NCBI RefSeq assembly: GCF_003387475.1
Contig: NZ_QUNO01000001.1
Location: 434,001-498,000, forward strand
Direction: 5' to 3'
DNA length: 64,000 bases
Origin: Kutzneria buriramensis
GTDB taxonomy: Bacteria > Actinomycetota > Actinomycetes > Mycobacteriales > Pseudonocardiaceae
A model generated the notes under the pieces. That model made no database searches, had not been told where the DNA came from, and worked only from the letters and a program-made list of their open reading frames with translations. The translations under genes were made by a program, and so were the position numbers. This document shows positions 40,856-49,476 of this stretch, piece after piece (positions within the stretch are counted from its first letter, which is position 1; every line of letters starts with the position of its first letter).

Positions 40856-41239
40856 TCAGCGGGAGATCAGCCGGTCCGCCCGCTCGGTCGGCATCAACAT
40901 CACCATCCGGTTCACGCTGCCGGGCGCCTTCAGCCACGTGCCGGGGTCGGCCAGCACGTCGTCGATCTCGATGTCGCCCAGCTCGGGGGCGTCGTCGAAG
41001 ATCGCGTTGCACGGCTCCCTGATCTCCACCAGGTCGCGGTCGATGAGGTCGCGGACCACCCGGCGGAACCGCGGGATCAGCTCCTTGATCGCCTCCTCGT
41101 CGGTGCCGGGGATCCAGACCGTGCCGCACCGCTCGGAGTGTCCGAGGAAATCGGAGATCACCCCGTTGAGGTAGGCCTCCTCGATTGTGTTGATCATGAC
41201 CCAGTACTCTTCGGGCCCGAGTTCCTCCCAGAAGCTCAC
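40856..41239 (-). CDS. Conserved hypothetical acidic protein
   Basis: A 127-residue soluble, mainly alpha-helical acidic protein (FWEELGPEEYWVMINTIEEA at the start; ELIPRFRRVVRDLIDRDLVE mid-way). No motif is recognised. GTG 41239 is preceded by GGAGGCG, a strong ribosome-binding site, which decides the start. It lies upstream of the ATP-grasp gene on the same strand and diverges from the NuoB-like gene over 126 bp. A regulatory or partner role for one of the two neighbours is possible but not shown. Confidence 0.65.
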   Translation of the reverse strand: MSFWEELGPEEYWVMINTIEEAYLNGVISDFLGHSERCGTVWIPGTDEEAIKELIPRFRRVVRDLIDRDLVEIREPCNAIFDDAPELGDIEIDDVLADPGTWLKAPGSVNRMVMLMPTERADRLISR

Positions 41240-41365
41240 GCCGCCTCCTTCGTCGGCAGCGTGAGCGCCGCTACTGTGTTCGACGGTTCGCTCGCAGGCT
41301 CGCTCACGGGCCCATCTTCGCCGTCGGCACAAGCCCCGCCAGTGGCACGTCTAGGCTTGGTCTTC

Positions 41366-41791
41366 GTGACCACGACGACGTCGACCGTTCGGCTGAACTG
41401 GGGCACCCGGTACGAGGTGACGGTGCTCGACCTGGGCTTGGCCTGCTGCGGCGTCGAGGTGATGGCCGCGCTGCACGGACGCGGCGAGGACGCCCCGGAA
41501 CCGGTGCCGACCGGCGCGCCGGAGGTGGTGCACGTGCTGGTGGTGTCCGGAACCGTTACCGACGTGATGCTGCCGGCGGTGCTGGCGACGTACGAGGCGA
41601 TGCCCGAGCCCAAGCGCGTGCTGTCGGTCGGCGCGTGCAGCAACACCGGCGGCCCGTACTGGGATTCCTACTGCGTCACCAAGGGAATCGACCAGATGCT
41701 GCCGGTCGACGTCGCGGTGCCGGGCTGCCCGCCGCGGCCTGAGGCGTTGCTCGACGGGCTGCGTGCGCTGCACCGGATGGTGGCCTCATGA
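41366..41791 (+). CDS. Stand-alone NuoB-like Fe-S subunit
   Basis: A second NuoB homologue, 141 residues, about 60 shorter than the operon copy at 13476. It keeps all N2-cluster ligands: tandem Cys in GLACCGVEVM, Cys in SVGACSNTGG and Cys in [15 protein letters not shown]. The loop corresponding to [19 protein letters not shown] is replaced. GTG 41366 is used. It is followed by NuoC-like and NuoI-like genes in ATGA overlaps, while NuoD-, H- and antiporter-type subunits are absent nearby. Confidence 0.82.
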   Translation: MTTTTSTVRLNWGTRYEVTVLDLGLACCGVEVMAALHGRGEDAPEPVPTGAPEVVHVLVVSGTVTDVMLPAVLATYEAMPEPKRVLSVGACSNTGGPYWDSYCVTKGIDQMLPVDVAVPGCPPRPEALLDGLRALHRMVAS

Positions 41792-42369
41792 GTGCCGCAT
41801 CGGGCGAACTCGCGGCACGAATGGCGGACCTGCAGCCGTCGGCCGTCACCAGGGCCGCGTTCGGTCAGTCCATCGTGACAATTCCGCTCAACGACTGGGT
41901 GAACGCCGCGATGCTGGCCCGTGACGAGCTCGGCTGCGCGTTGTTCGACTGGCTCGGCGCGGAGGACGCCGGACGGCCGGGCGCGGTGGGCGAGCGGCAC
42001 ACGGTGCTGCTGCACGTTGTCGACCCGTCGAACCGGGACGGCCTGCTGCTGCGTACCGAGGTGGGCGTGGGCGAGGAGTTGCCGAGCGTCGCGCACGTGT
42101 GGGCCGGCGCGGCGTGGCATGAGCGCGAGGCGGCCGAGATGTTCGGCATCGCGCTGGCCGGCGCTCCGGCGGAACGGCTGTTGCTGTCGGAGACGTTCGC
42201 CGGGCACCCGCTGCGCAAGGACTTCGTGCTCGCGTCCCGGGTCGTGCGGCCCTGGCCGGGCGCGTTGGAGCCCGGCGAGTCGACCGCCGCGCCGAGCCGC
42301 CGCCGGCTCGCGCCGCCCGGGGTGCCCGACGCCACGTGGGGACCGCGTCGAGAGGAGGACCCGTCATGA
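41788..42369 (+). CDS. Stand-alone NuoC-like subunit
   Basis: A 193-residue protein whose central part, [16 protein letters not shown] and [12 protein letters not shown], is the NuoC 30-kDa signature. The N-terminal half ([30 protein letters not shown]) fits the same fold. It overlaps its NuoB-like and NuoI-like neighbours by 4 bp each, so the three are translationally coupled. It differs strongly from the nuo operon copy, so recent duplication is unlikely. Confidence 0.8.
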   Translation: MSAASGELAARMADLQPSAVTRAAFGQSIVTIPLNDWVNAAMLARDELGCALFDWLGAEDAGRPGAVGERHTVLLHVVDPSNRDGLLLRTEVGVGEELPSVAHVWAGAAWHEREAAEMFGIALAGAPAERLLLSETFAGHPLRKDFVLASRVVRPWPGALEPGESTAAPSRRRLAPPGVPDATWGPRREEDPS

Positions 42370-42851
42370 CCGAGCGCCCCCTTCCTCCTCGTACCCGCGG
42401 TGTCATCGCGCTGCTAGAGGCCAACTGCACCGTCTGCATGATCTGTGCGCGGGAGTGCCCCGACTGGTGCATCCACATCGACTCGCACACCGAGACCGTC
42501 CAGCAGGAGGGGGCCGCCCGCCCGCGGCAGCTCAACGTGCTGGACCGCTTCGCCATCGACTACGGCCAGTGCCTGTACTGCGGCATCTGCGTCGAGGTCT
42601 GTCCCTTCGACGCGCTGCACTGGGCGCCCGAGCACGACTACCCCGGTACCGGTGACAACGCGGTCGCCGAACTCGTGCACGAGCGCGTTGACCTGGGCAA
42701 ATGGGTCGACCAGGTGCCGCCGCCCCCGCCGCTGGACGCGGCGGCCGAACCCGCGCCCGAGGCCGCGCCGGGACGTCCGTCACGCGGGGCGCCCGGAACT
42801 GGGACCAGGCCCGGAGCGTTGTCTGGAAGGACGCGACGACCCGGAGGCTGA
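42366..42851 (+). CDS. Stand-alone NuoI-like 2x[4Fe-4S] ferredoxin
   Basis: A 161-residue protein with two cluster motifs, [15 protein letters not shown] and [16 protein letters not shown], in the arrangement of NuoI. The C-terminal ~55 residues are Pro/Ala-rich and probably disordered. It ends the NuoB/C/I-like trio; htpX follows 5 bp later with its own ribosome-binding site, so it may share the transcript. Confidence 0.85.
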   Translation: MTERPLPPRTRGVIALLEANCTVCMICARECPDWCIHIDSHTETVQQEGAARPRQLNVLDRFAIDYGQCLYCGICVEVCPFDALHWAPEHDYPGTGDNAVAELVHERVDLGKWVDQVPPPPPLDAAAEPAPEAAPGRPSRGAPGTGTRPGALSGRTRRPGG

Positions 42852-42856
42852 GCAAG

Positions 42857-43720
42857 GTGCACAAGCACGTCAACGGGTTGAAGACGGCGCTGCTGCTCGG
42901 CGCGCTCAGCGGTCTGATCCTGCTGATCGGCCAGTTCTTCGGCCGGACCGGGCTGCTGATCGGCCTGCTGGTGGCCGTGGGCATGAACGCCTACGCGTAC
43001 TTCAACTCCGACAAGCTGGCGCTGCGTGCCATGCACGCGCGGCCGGTGTCGCAGGTGGAGCAGCCCGCGATGTACCGGATCGTGCGCGAGCTGGCCACGT
43101 CCGCGCGGCAGCCCATGCCGCGGCTCTACATCAGCCCCACCCAGGCGCCCAACGCGTTCGCCACCGGCCGCAACCCGGCCAACGCCGCCGTCTGCTGCAC
43201 CGTCGGCATCCTCGAGCTGCTCGACGAGCGTGAGCTGCGAGCCGTGCTCGGGCACGAGCTGTCGCACGTCTACAACCGCGACATCCTCATCTCGTGCGTC
43301 GCCGGCGCCCTGGCCAGCGTCGTCACCGTGCTGGCCAACCTGGCGATGTTCGCCGGCATCTTCGGCGGCAACGACGACGACCGCCCCAACCCCGTCGCCC
43401 TGCTCCTGATCGCGCTCGTCGCCCCGCTGGCCGCCGGCATCGTGCAGATGTCCGTCAGCCGCTCCCGCGAGTTCCAGGCCGACCAGTCCGGGGCCCAGCT
43501 CACCGGCGACCCCCTCGGCCTCGCGGCCGCGCTGCGGAAGCTGGAGCACGGCACCCAGGCCGCCCCGCTGCCGCCCGAGCCGTCGCTGGTGTCCCAGTCG
43601 CACCTGATGATCGCGAGCCCGTTCCGCGCCGGCGAGGCCGGCGCGCGGCTGTTCTCCACGCACCCGCCGATCCAGGAGCGCATCCGCCGCCTCGAAGAGA
43701 TGGCCCGCCACCCCTTCTGA
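42857..43720 (+). CDS. htpX: HtpX-family M48 membrane metalloprotease
   Basis: Zinc protease of the membrane quality-control type, 287 residues. Two N-terminal helices (about 8-25 and 30-50), the zinc motif [11 protein letters not shown], two more helices after it, then [13 protein letters not shown] which gives the third zinc ligand Glu. GTG 42857 has GGAGG eight bases upstream. Its place after the Fe-S trio is probably incidental, though HtpX could help with damaged membrane proteins. Confidence 0.92.
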   Translation: MHKHVNGLKTALLLGALSGLILLIGQFFGRTGLLIGLLVAVGMNAYAYFNSDKLALRAMHARPVSQVEQPAMYRIVRELATSARQPMPRLYISPTQAPNAFATGRNPANAAVCCTVGILELLDERELRAVLGHELSHVYNRDILISCVAGALASVVTVLANLAMFAGIFGGNDDDRPNPVALLLIALVAPLAAGIVQMSVSRSREFQADQSGAQLTGDPLGLAAALRKLEHGTQAAPLPPEPSLVSQSHLMIASPFRAGEAGARLFSTHPPIQERIRRLEEMARHPF

Positions 43721-43780
43721 GGCCGGGACGCAAGGCAGTTGGTTGTCCGGTCCCGCCGTCCGCTGTCGTCGCCGGACACG

Positions 43781-43822
43781 AAACGGCCGCCGGACCCGGT
43801 GCGGGTCGGCGGCCGTTTCGCT
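43781..43822 (+). terminator. Bidirectional terminator between htpX and rmlA
   Basis: Long stem CGAAACGGCCGCC...GGCGGCCGTTTCG (43781-43799 with 43805-43822, one bulged G) and 5-nt loop. Confidence 0.85.
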
Positions 43823-43836
43823 GGTCGAGGCGGGGA

Positions 43837-44730
43837 TCAGGCGGGCGTCGCCGGCGTCGCGCCGGCCGAGACCGCGACCTCCATCACGTACTGGCCGTAG
43901 CCCGACTTCGACAGCTTCTGGCCCAGCGTGTAGCAGGAGTCGGCGTCGATGTAGCCCATCCGCAGCGCGATCTCCTCCAGACACGCGATGCGCACGCCCT
44001 GCCGGTGCTCCAGCACCTGCACGAACTGGCCCGCTTCCAGCAGCGAGTCGTGCGTGCCGGTGTCCAGCCAGGCGAAGCCGCGGCCCAGGTCCACCAGCCG
44101 CGCCTTGTCCTTCTCCAGGTAGATCCGGTTGACGTCGGTGATCTCCAGCTCGCCCCGCGCCGACGGCTGGAGGTTCTTGGAGATCTCCACCACGTCGTTG
44201 TCGTAGAAGTACAGGCCGGTGATCGCCTTGTTCGACCGCGGCCTGGCCGGCTTCTCCTCCAGCGACACCAGCTTGCCGGTCGAGTCCACCTCGCCGACGC
44301 CGTAGCGCTCCGGGTCCCGCACCGGGTAGCCGAACAGCACGCAGCCGTCGATGCCCGCCGCGTGCTTCTGGAGCATCGAGGCGAAACCCTGGCCGTAGAA
44401 GATGTTGTCGCCCAGCACCAGGGCGACGTCGTCGCCGGCGACGAACTCCTCGCCGATGATGAACGCCTCGGCCAGGCCGTTCGGCTGCGCCTGCTCGGCG
44501 TAGCTCAGCGACAGCCCGAACTGGCTGCCGTCACCCAGCAGGCGCCGGAAGCTCGGCAGGTCGGCCGGGGTCGAGATGATCAGCACCTCGCGAATGCCGG
44601 CCAGCATCAGCACCGACAGCGGGTAGAAGATCATCGGCTTGTCGTAGACCGGAAGCAGCTGCTTCGACACGGCCTGCGTGATCGGGTGCAACCGGGTGCC
44701 ACTGCCCCCGGCCAGGATGATGCCCTTCAT
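43837..44730 (-). CDS. rmlA: Glucose-1-phosphate thymidylyltransferase
   Basis: First enzyme of dTDP-L-rhamnose synthesis, making dTDP-glucose; 297 residues, the normal length. The start [18 protein letters not shown] is the nucleotidyltransferase P-loop signature, and [27 protein letters not shown] and [16 protein letters not shown] are typical RmlA segments with the metal-binding Asp. Rhamnose is needed in the arabinogalactan linker or in glycosylated products. The other rml genes are not in the window. Confidence 0.95.
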   Translation of the reverse strand: MKGIILAGGSGTRLHPITQAVSKQLLPVYDKPMIFYPLSVLMLAGIREVLIISTPADLPSFRRLLGDGSQFGLSLSYAEQAQPNGLAEAFIIGEEFVAGDDVALVLGDNIFYGQGFASMLQKHAAGIDGCVLFGYPVRDPERYGVGEVDSTGKLVSLEEKPARPRSNKAITGLYFYDNDVVEISKNLQPSARGELEITDVNRIYLEKDKARLVDLGRGFAWLDTGTHDSLLEAGQFVQVLEHRQGVRIACLEEIALRMGYIDADSCYTLGQKLSKSGYGQYVMEVAVSAGATPATPA

Positions 44731-44742
44731 GGACCGGTCCCC

Positions 44743-45234
44743 CTAGCGGTAGTTGGTGAACTGGAGGGCGATCTCGAAGTCCTTCGACTTCAACAGCGCG
44801 ATCACCGCCTGCAGGTCGTCCTTCTTCTTGGCCGACACCCGCAGCTGATCGCCCTGGATCTGCGCCTGCACGCCCTTCGGGCCCTCGTCACGAATGGCCT
44901 TCGAGATCTTCTTGGCCTTGTCCGACTCGATGCCCTGCACGATCTTGCCCGTGACCTTGTAGATCTTGCCGGACACCGCGGGCTCGCCCACCTCGAACGC
45001 CTTCAGCGAGATGTTGCGCTTGATCAGCTTCTCCTTGAAGACCTCGACCGCCGCCGTGCAGCGCTCCTCGGTCTCCGCCTGGATGGTGATCCCCTCCTCG
45101 CCCGCCCAGGCCACCGACGCACCGGTGCCCCGGAAGTCGAAGCGTGTCGACAGCTCCTTGCCGGCCTGGTTCACCGCGTTGTCGACCTCCTGCCGGTCGA
45201 CCTTGCTCACCACGTCGAACGACGGGTCCGCCAC
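44743..45234 (-). CDS. yajQ: YajQ-family nucleotide-binding protein
   Basis: A 163-residue member of UPF0234/YajQ, two ferredoxin-like folds reported to bind nucleotides, in some bacteria cyclic di-GMP. Start [20 protein letters not shown] and end [16 protein letters not shown]-like ([16 protein letters not shown]) are family hallmarks. GTG 45234 is chosen since it gives the conserved start. The 12-bp gap to rmlA suggests one transcript with it. Confidence 0.93.
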   Translation of the reverse strand: MADPSFDVVSKVDRQEVDNAVNQAGKELSTRFDFRGTGASVAWAGEEGITIQAETEERCTAAVEVFKEKLIKRNISLKAFEVGEPAVSGKIYKVTGKIVQGIESDKAKKISKAIRDEGPKGVQAQIQGDQLRVSAKKKDDLQAVIALLKSKDFEIALQFTNYR

Positions 45235-45365
45235 GAGTCCTGCACCTCCGCCACACGGGTCCGGTAGACCCACGGAGGCTACCCGGAGGGATACCGGTTG
45301 GAGACCGCCCCCACGGGTTATGTATAGTTCTGCCCACGGACGCCACCACCGGTCCGCGAAGCCGA

Positions 45366-45446
45366 GCCAGGTTGCCCGAGTGGCCAAAGGGAGCTGACTG
45401 TAAATCAGCCGCGAAAGCTTCGGAGGTTCAAATCCTTCACCTGGCA
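45366..45446 (+). tRNA. tRNA-Tyr (GUA)
   Basis: An 81-nt class II tRNA with long variable arm. Acceptor GCCAGGT (45366-45372) pairs with ACCTGGC (45439-45445), discriminator A at 45446, CCA not encoded. The anticodon stem GCTGA/TCAGC encloses loop CTGTAAA, giving anticodon GTA; the T arm is GGAGG-TTCAAAT-CCTTC. The 3' part from 45398 on is identical to a second copy at 62536, the far end of an integrated element that regenerates the tRNA. Confidence 0.96.
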
Positions 45447-45448
45447 CG
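45398..45448 (+). repeat. attL, 51-bp direct repeat in tRNA-Tyr
   Basis: Runs from the anticodon loop (CTGTAAATCAG) to two bases past the tRNA end and is identical over 51 bp to 62536-62586. Sequences diverge directly on both sides. Tyrosine recombinases of AICEs commonly use the anticodon-to-3' end of a tRNA as attB. Confidence 0.93.
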
Positions 45449-45454
45449 TGCACT

Positions 45455-45500
45455 GAGAACGGCCCGGTGACCTGCAACAACAGGTCACCGGGCCGTTCTC
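45455..45500 (+). terminator. Hairpin terminator behind tRNA-Tyr, brought by the element
   Basis: Perfect 20-bp stem (45455-45474 with 45481-45500; GAGAACGGCCCGG...CCGGGCCGTTCTC) with a CAACAA loop, 8 bp after the tRNA. It lies inside the element and could also stop transcripts leaving int. Confidence 0.9.
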
Positions 45501-45568
45501 TTACTGTCCGGCTGCGTCCGCCGGAGTCCGGTCATCTACGGGTGGTTCTGCCAAATGCCTGCCCAAGT

Positions 45569-46945
45569 TCAGGCGGCGTCGTTGCCCTTGGGCTTGGGCG
45601 TGAGTAGAGCCTCGACCCGGTCAAGCGCGGCCTGCTCGCCGCCGTCGAAGCACTTCGCGTACGTGTGCAGCAGCACGCGCAGGCTGTTGCCCGCCCACTG
45701 AGCCACCCGGGTGGGCTCAACGCCAGCGTTGAGCCACGTCGACAGGCACGCGTGACGAAGGTCATAAGGTCGCTTGGCCAGCGGTGAGGCGAACACCTCG
45801 GGTGTGAATGCCTTCTCTCGTGCCTTCGCCCAAGCGTTGCTGTAGACCGTGCTGCCAAGCCTGCCGCCACGCGCTCCACGGAATAGGTAGCCCTCCCGAG
45901 TGGTGCCGTACCTCTTGATGTGTTGCCGGAGCATGCCCGTCAGTTCAGGACAACACGGGACTGTCCGGCTGTCGGTCTCCGCACGGTGTTTCAGGCTCCG
46001 CTCTTCGTTCGCCGTACCGCTATCCGTCCATTGGGCCGCAACTTCTGGAGCGGCCTTCTCAAGGTGGATGGTGCCCCAGCGTCCCTCAGGCAGCGTGAGA
46101 ACCTCCTCCCGCAGGTTCAGGGCCTCTTCGGGCCGGAGACCAGCGAAGTAGATCGCGGCGAAGAACGCTACGAGACGCTTGTCCACCTCCTCCATGGCGA
46201 GCAACAGCGTTCTGGCCTGCACCGGGTTGGCCACGGACCGCCGGTCGACCTGTGCGAGCGTTGCCTTGGTTTTCTTCGTCTTCACCTCATCGAGCGGGTT
46301 GCCGTCCAGCAGCTTCTGCTCGATCGCGATTCCGATCATGTTCCGCAGTGTCGTGCGTCGCAGGCGGATTGTGTTGAGCGAAGCCCTTGCTCCGCCCACG
46401 TTCAGCTCAAACGAGGCGAGTAGCTTTCGGAGCACTTCCGGGTTGCCTAGGTCGCCAACTGGTCGACTCGTTCGCTTCAACCATGCAATCGTTGCCGTGA
46501 GATCCGCCGGAGTTTCAAGAATGGCGTTCTGTGGGTTGAGCGTCCAGCGCAGTGCCCGGTTGAGCGCGTCGACGCTCGGTGCGCCGCGTTCGGTCGACAC
46601 CATGGCGCGCGTTATCGGGATGAGGGAGTCCACGGTGCTTCGTCGAGACTTTGGGGCCAACTCCCACCATCTCGCATCCATGTATCTAGACGCGAATTCG
46701 TAGCAGGACATGCTCGGTGTTTCGGTGCGGAGCATCTTGAGGGGAAGCCCCTCGGTTGTGTCGAACGCCTCGCCGTCACGTGCGGCTGTCACCAGCTTCG
46801 AACGGAAGCTCTCGGCGAGAGCGTTCGTCGCGAACGGCTCTTTGAACTCCTTCCCGTCGACCGTCCACCGAACGTAGTGGGTCGTCTTTCGTTGGCCCTT
46901 GTAGACGAACGTCTTGCGGATGGTGACCTTGTAACTCGTTCCCAT
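45569..46945 (-). CDS. int: Tyrosine recombinase / integrase
   Basis: Site-specific recombinase of 458 residues from ATG 46945. The N-terminal arm- and core-binding parts precede the catalytic domain with Arg271 (YFAGLRPEEALNL), Arg397 (RPYDLRHACLSTWLNAG) and nucleophile Tyr429 (LLHTYAKC); the usual HxxR His is Tyr and the AGHS His is Asn, both common in actinobacterial integrases. Its end faces attL 120 bp away. The ATG shares one base with the xis stop (TGATG), so the two are coupled. Confidence 0.93.
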   Translation of the reverse strand: MGTSYKVTIRKTFVYKGQRKTTHYVRWTVDGKEFKEPFATNALAESFRSKLVTAARDGEAFDTTEGLPLKMLRTETPSMSCYEFASRYMDARWWELAPKSRRSTVDSLIPITRAMVSTERGAPSVDALNRALRWTLNPQNAILETPADLTATIAWLKRTSRPVGDLGNPEVLRKLLASFELNVGGARASLNTIRLRRTTLRNMIGIAIEQKLLDGNPLDEVKTKKTKATLAQVDRRSVANPVQARTLLLAMEEVDKRLVAFFAAIYFAGLRPEEALNLREEVLTLPEGRWGTIHLEKAAPEVAAQWTDSGTANEERSLKHRAETDSRTVPCCPELTGMLRQHIKRYGTTREGYLFRGARGGRLGSTVYSNAWAKAREKAFTPEVFASPLAKRPYDLRHACLSTWLNAGVEPTRVAQWAGNSLRVLLHTYAKCFDGGEQAALDRVEALLTPKPKGNDAA

Positions 46946-47133
46946 CAGGCGGCCACCTCGCAAGAGTCGTACCACGTGTCAACGTCTCGGCGGTCAATCC
47001 GGAGTTGCCCGTTGGGCAGCTTCCGGCAACGTGGTCCGAGTCCCTTCGCCTTCCACTCGTAGAACGTTGACCGCGACACCTTCGCTTCCTTGCAGAACTC
47101 AGCCACCGTCAGCAGCTCTCGGCGCGTGCTCAT
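46945..47133 (-). CDS. xis: Excisionase-like HTH protein
   Basis: A 62-residue protein with a MerR/excisionase-type winged helix: LLTVAEFCKEAKVSRSTFYE, then WKAKGLGPRCRKLPNGQLRI, then DRRDVDTWYDSC. Length and position directly before int are typical of AICE xis, which directs excision. Start and stop share bases with its neighbours, so it is co-translated with rep and int. Confidence 0.88.
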   Translation of the reverse strand: MSTRRELLTVAEFCKEAKVSRSTFYEWKAKGLGPRCRKLPNGQLRIDRRDVDTWYDSCEVAA

Positions 47134-48740
47134 CAGCTGTCCCCCTGCGTCGCGGTCGGGTTGGTGAAGTCCGTAACTGGTGTAACTGCCGTAACCTCGC
47201 TGGCCAGGCGGTTACACGTGCCCCCGCTGGTTACAGATGGATCCGTAACCGGCGGCGGCGTGGCCGAGTCACCGGTTACGGATGAATCTGTAACCGCTCC
47301 GCTGTCCGTAACCGTCTGACCTGCTCGGTTACGGCAGTTACGGGAGTTACGGACTTTGGCGGGCAGGTAGCGCGACCATGCGTCGGTCAGCCCCGTCTGC
47401 GCTTGGCCGCCGGTCGTCTCGTAGGTGACGTAACCGCGCGCCTTGCTGCCCGTGGCCGTGTCGAATGTGACGGAGCGGACGCCATAGCGCGCCAACTCAG
47501 CGGCCAGCTTGCGAGCGTTGAGCGGCTTGCTGTCGCCCATGTCTGCCCACTGCGATTCGTCGAGTGCGCACAGCGCCGAGAGGATTTCCGCGCTGGCGAG
47601 CCGATCGGTGTCGCGTTCGGTGAACAGGCCGTAGAGGTCGGCCAGCAGCAGCACGCCGGTCGACAGTTCGGCGTCGGCGGCTGTGTCGACGACGAAGTGA
47701 GTGCAGGCCGCGCGGGTCTTCTCCGGCCAGTCGCCGCCTGCTTCGTCGGCCAGGGCGAGCAGTGGGCGCCAGATCTCCGCCGCGCGGTTCCGCACGCCGT
47801 CGGGCCGCTCCGGTCGGGCGGTGGCCACCTTGTCGGCGACGCTATTCGCCCACCCTGCCAGTTCCTCGCGGAGTGGCCGGGCCTCGCGCTCGACATCCTC
47901 CTCCATGAAATCTTCAATTTGTTCGTCTTCGCTGGCCTTGCGCATGTGGATGGTGATGGCGCGGGTCGTGATGGTGGCCGGCATTCGCCCGGCGATACCG
48001 GCCAGCGCGACCGGCGCGTACACGGGAAACCGCTGCACCTTCATTGCCTTCGCGTCGCCAACGCACCGGGACACAGTGGCGGTGCGCTTGTATCCGGCGT
48101 TGAGTAGGCCGCGAAGGTCTTCGTTGTTGCCGCCTCCCTTGCTGGTGAATACGGCGTCAATCTCGTCAAACAGCAGCGTCACCGGTTCGTCGAGTAGCAG
48201 CCGGAAGATCGCGGCCGTGGTGATGGAGATGGTCATTTCCGGTTTGTGGACGAGGTATTGGCCGATCTCCAAAACGCGCGTCTTGCCGCTGCCCGGTTCG
48301 GCTGAGGACAGGATCAGCCGGGGCGTGACGTACAGCCGGTCGGCGATGTGGGTGTGGGCGTACCACAAGGCCACGACTGTGGCGCAGTGCTCGTTGGGGA
48401 AGCGGATGAACCTGTTCAGGAACGTCACCACGCTGTCGAGCACCTGGTTGCCGGGCCGCTTGACCGAGCCCGGCGGCGGAGCGCCCAGCCAGGATGCGAT
48501 CGGCGTGTCCGGCATGGCTTCTGGGAGCTCCGGGTCTGGCGCGTGGCCGGCGTCGTCCGGCTGCGCGGCACTGCGCGCGGCCAGCCATCGGGTCTGGCAG
48601 TCCTCCGAGCAAAAGTGGTCGGACACCGACAGCGGTCCGCCGCAGGTGTGGCAGCGGGCGGGCGTGGTCGTGATGATGTCCGTGTCGGTGCCGATGACGT
48701 CGTCGATCGCGGTGAGTGTGGTGTCGACTGTGGTCGTCAT
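47133..48740 (-). CDS. Rep-like P-loop ATPase with N-terminal zinc finger (DUF3631-like)
   Basis: A 535-residue protein. Residues 30-48 form a zinc finger (CHTCGG...FCSEDC), Walker A is EPGSGKTR (about 148-155) and Walker B LLFDEIDAVF (189-198), within a DUF3631-like domain (NAGYKRTATVSRCVGD, ALAGIAGRMPATI, TRAITIHMRK). Such proteins occupy the replication-gene place in AICEs of the pMEA type. The last ~60 residues are Val-Thr-Asp repeats forced by a GTAAC repeat array in the DNA. ATG 48740 has GGAGA upstream. A replication-initiator role is inferred from position. Confidence 0.75.
   Translation of the reverse strand: MTTTVDTTLTAIDDVIGTDTDIITTTPARCHTCGGPLSVSDHFCSEDCQTRWLAARSAAQPDDAGHAPDPELPEAMPDTPIASWLGAPPPGSVKRPGNQVLDSVVTFLNRFIRFPNEHCATVVALWYAHTHIADRLYVTPRLILSSAEPGSGKTRVLEIGQYLVHKPEMTISITTAAIFRLLLDEPVTLLFDEIDAVFTSKGGGNNEDLRGLLNAGYKRTATVSRCVGDAKAMKVQRFPVYAPVALAGIAGRMPATITTRAITIHMRKASEDEQIEDFMEEDVEREARPLREELAGWANSVADKVATARPERPDGVRNRAAEIWRPLLALADEAGGDWPEKTRAACTHFVVDTAADAELSTGVLLLADLYGLFTERDTDRLASAEILSALCALDESQWADMGDSKPLNARKLAAELARYGVRSVTFDTATGSKARGYVTYETTGGQAQTGLTDAWSRYLPAKVRNSRNCRNRAGQTVTDSGAVTDSSVTGDSATPPPVTDPSVTSGGTCNRLASEVTAVTPVTDFTNPTATQGDS
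47173..47350. repeat. Intragenic iteron-like array of GTAAC/GTTAC motifs
   Basis: Twelve copies of GTAAC or its complement GTTAC in 178 bp, at 47173, 47182, 47191, 47211, 47230, 47245, 47275, 47290, 47308, 47328, 47337 and 47346. Many extend to CCGTAAC or GTTACGG. They lie inside the 3' end of the Rep-like gene. An origin of replication with iterons within the initiator gene is the leading reading. Confidence 0.65.
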
Positions 48741-48759
48741 CGGGTCTCCTGGTGTTCGG

Positions 48760-49215
48760 TCATGCGGCGGCGTGGCCTTCGCAGGGCGGATCGCTGTAAC
48801 CGGTGCGGACCCACCGAGCAGCGGCGACGGGGTCGAACGGCGGGATCGGACGCCGTGGCGGAGCGGCGCGACGGCGTTCAAGTTCGGCGTGCGCCGGCCC
48901 GGTGGCCGACCACTCGTGAGCGGCGGACAGCTCGCAGGCGGCTGCCTTGAACCGCTCGGCGACGGCCCGGTCGATGGCGTCCAACTCGGCACGCAGTCGG
49001 CGAGCGGTCGCGGCCGAGGTGGCCTCACTGAGCCACGCCAACGCGCTGGTCACGACGGCCGCCCACTTGCGCGGGTCGTCGTCGGCCAGCCTTGACCAGT
49101 CGGGGCTACCGGCCAGCGGGATCGGCCCCGCCTGGGTGGCGGCGGCCAGCAGCGGCGCAGCCCAGCGGCGTACGGCCTGCGGCGTGCGCTCGATCGCAGC
49201 GCGGGTGTAGTGCAT
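48760..49215 (-). CDS. DUF2742-like AICE protein
   Basis: A 151-residue, mostly helical protein. LADDDPRKWAAVVTSALAWL resembles the conserved core of DUF2742 proteins found in actinobacterial prophages and AICEs. The C-terminal part is Arg/Pro-rich. ATG 49215 overlaps no neighbour; the Rep-like gene starts 19 bp downstream. Function unknown. Confidence 0.65.
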   Translation of the reverse strand: MHYTRAAIERTPQAVRRWAAPLLAAATQAGPIPLAGSPDWSRLADDDPRKWAAVVTSALAWLSEATSAATARRLRAELDAIDRAVAERFKAAACELSAAHEWSATGPAHAELERRRAAPPRRPIPPFDPVAAARWVRTGYSDPPCEGHAAA

Positions 49216-49415
49216 GGTGATCAGCCCTTTCGACGCGAGCCATCACGTCGGCGTCGATTACGGTGAGTGGCTGGTTTGCGGCGAGCGGCGCCGCGCGGGG
49301 AGGCATGGGGGACCCTCTCCCGCGCGGCGTTTCCCGGTGTTTTCGCAGGTCGGGAGCGTGTGGCTCCCCACCTCCCCGTTACGGGGTTTGCCCTGCTCAA
49401 CTGCGGGGAGTCGGG

Positions 49416-49445
49416 GCGGGGAGGGCGTTGGGGAGCCCTCCCCGC
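49416..49445 (-). terminator. Hairpin after traB
   Basis: GCGGGGAGGGC (49416-49426) / GCCCTCCCCGC (49435-49445), 8-nt loop, in a 261-bp gap that is otherwise rich in GGGGAG/CTCCCC runs and has no convincing gene. It may separate transfer from replication genes. Confidence 0.55.
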
Positions 49446-49476
49446 ACTAGGCGTGACTCCCCGGCTTTCTCCCCGC

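Noticed and set aside
41366-42851. NuoB/C/I-like genes as a recent duplicate of the nuo operon
   Set aside because: Sequences and lengths differ strongly from the operon copies and gene content is not a contiguous piece of nuoA-N.
47173-47350. CRISPR array
   Set aside because: Repeat units are only 5-7 bp, in both orientations with irregular spacing, inside a coding gene; no CRISPR array or cas gene is present in the window.
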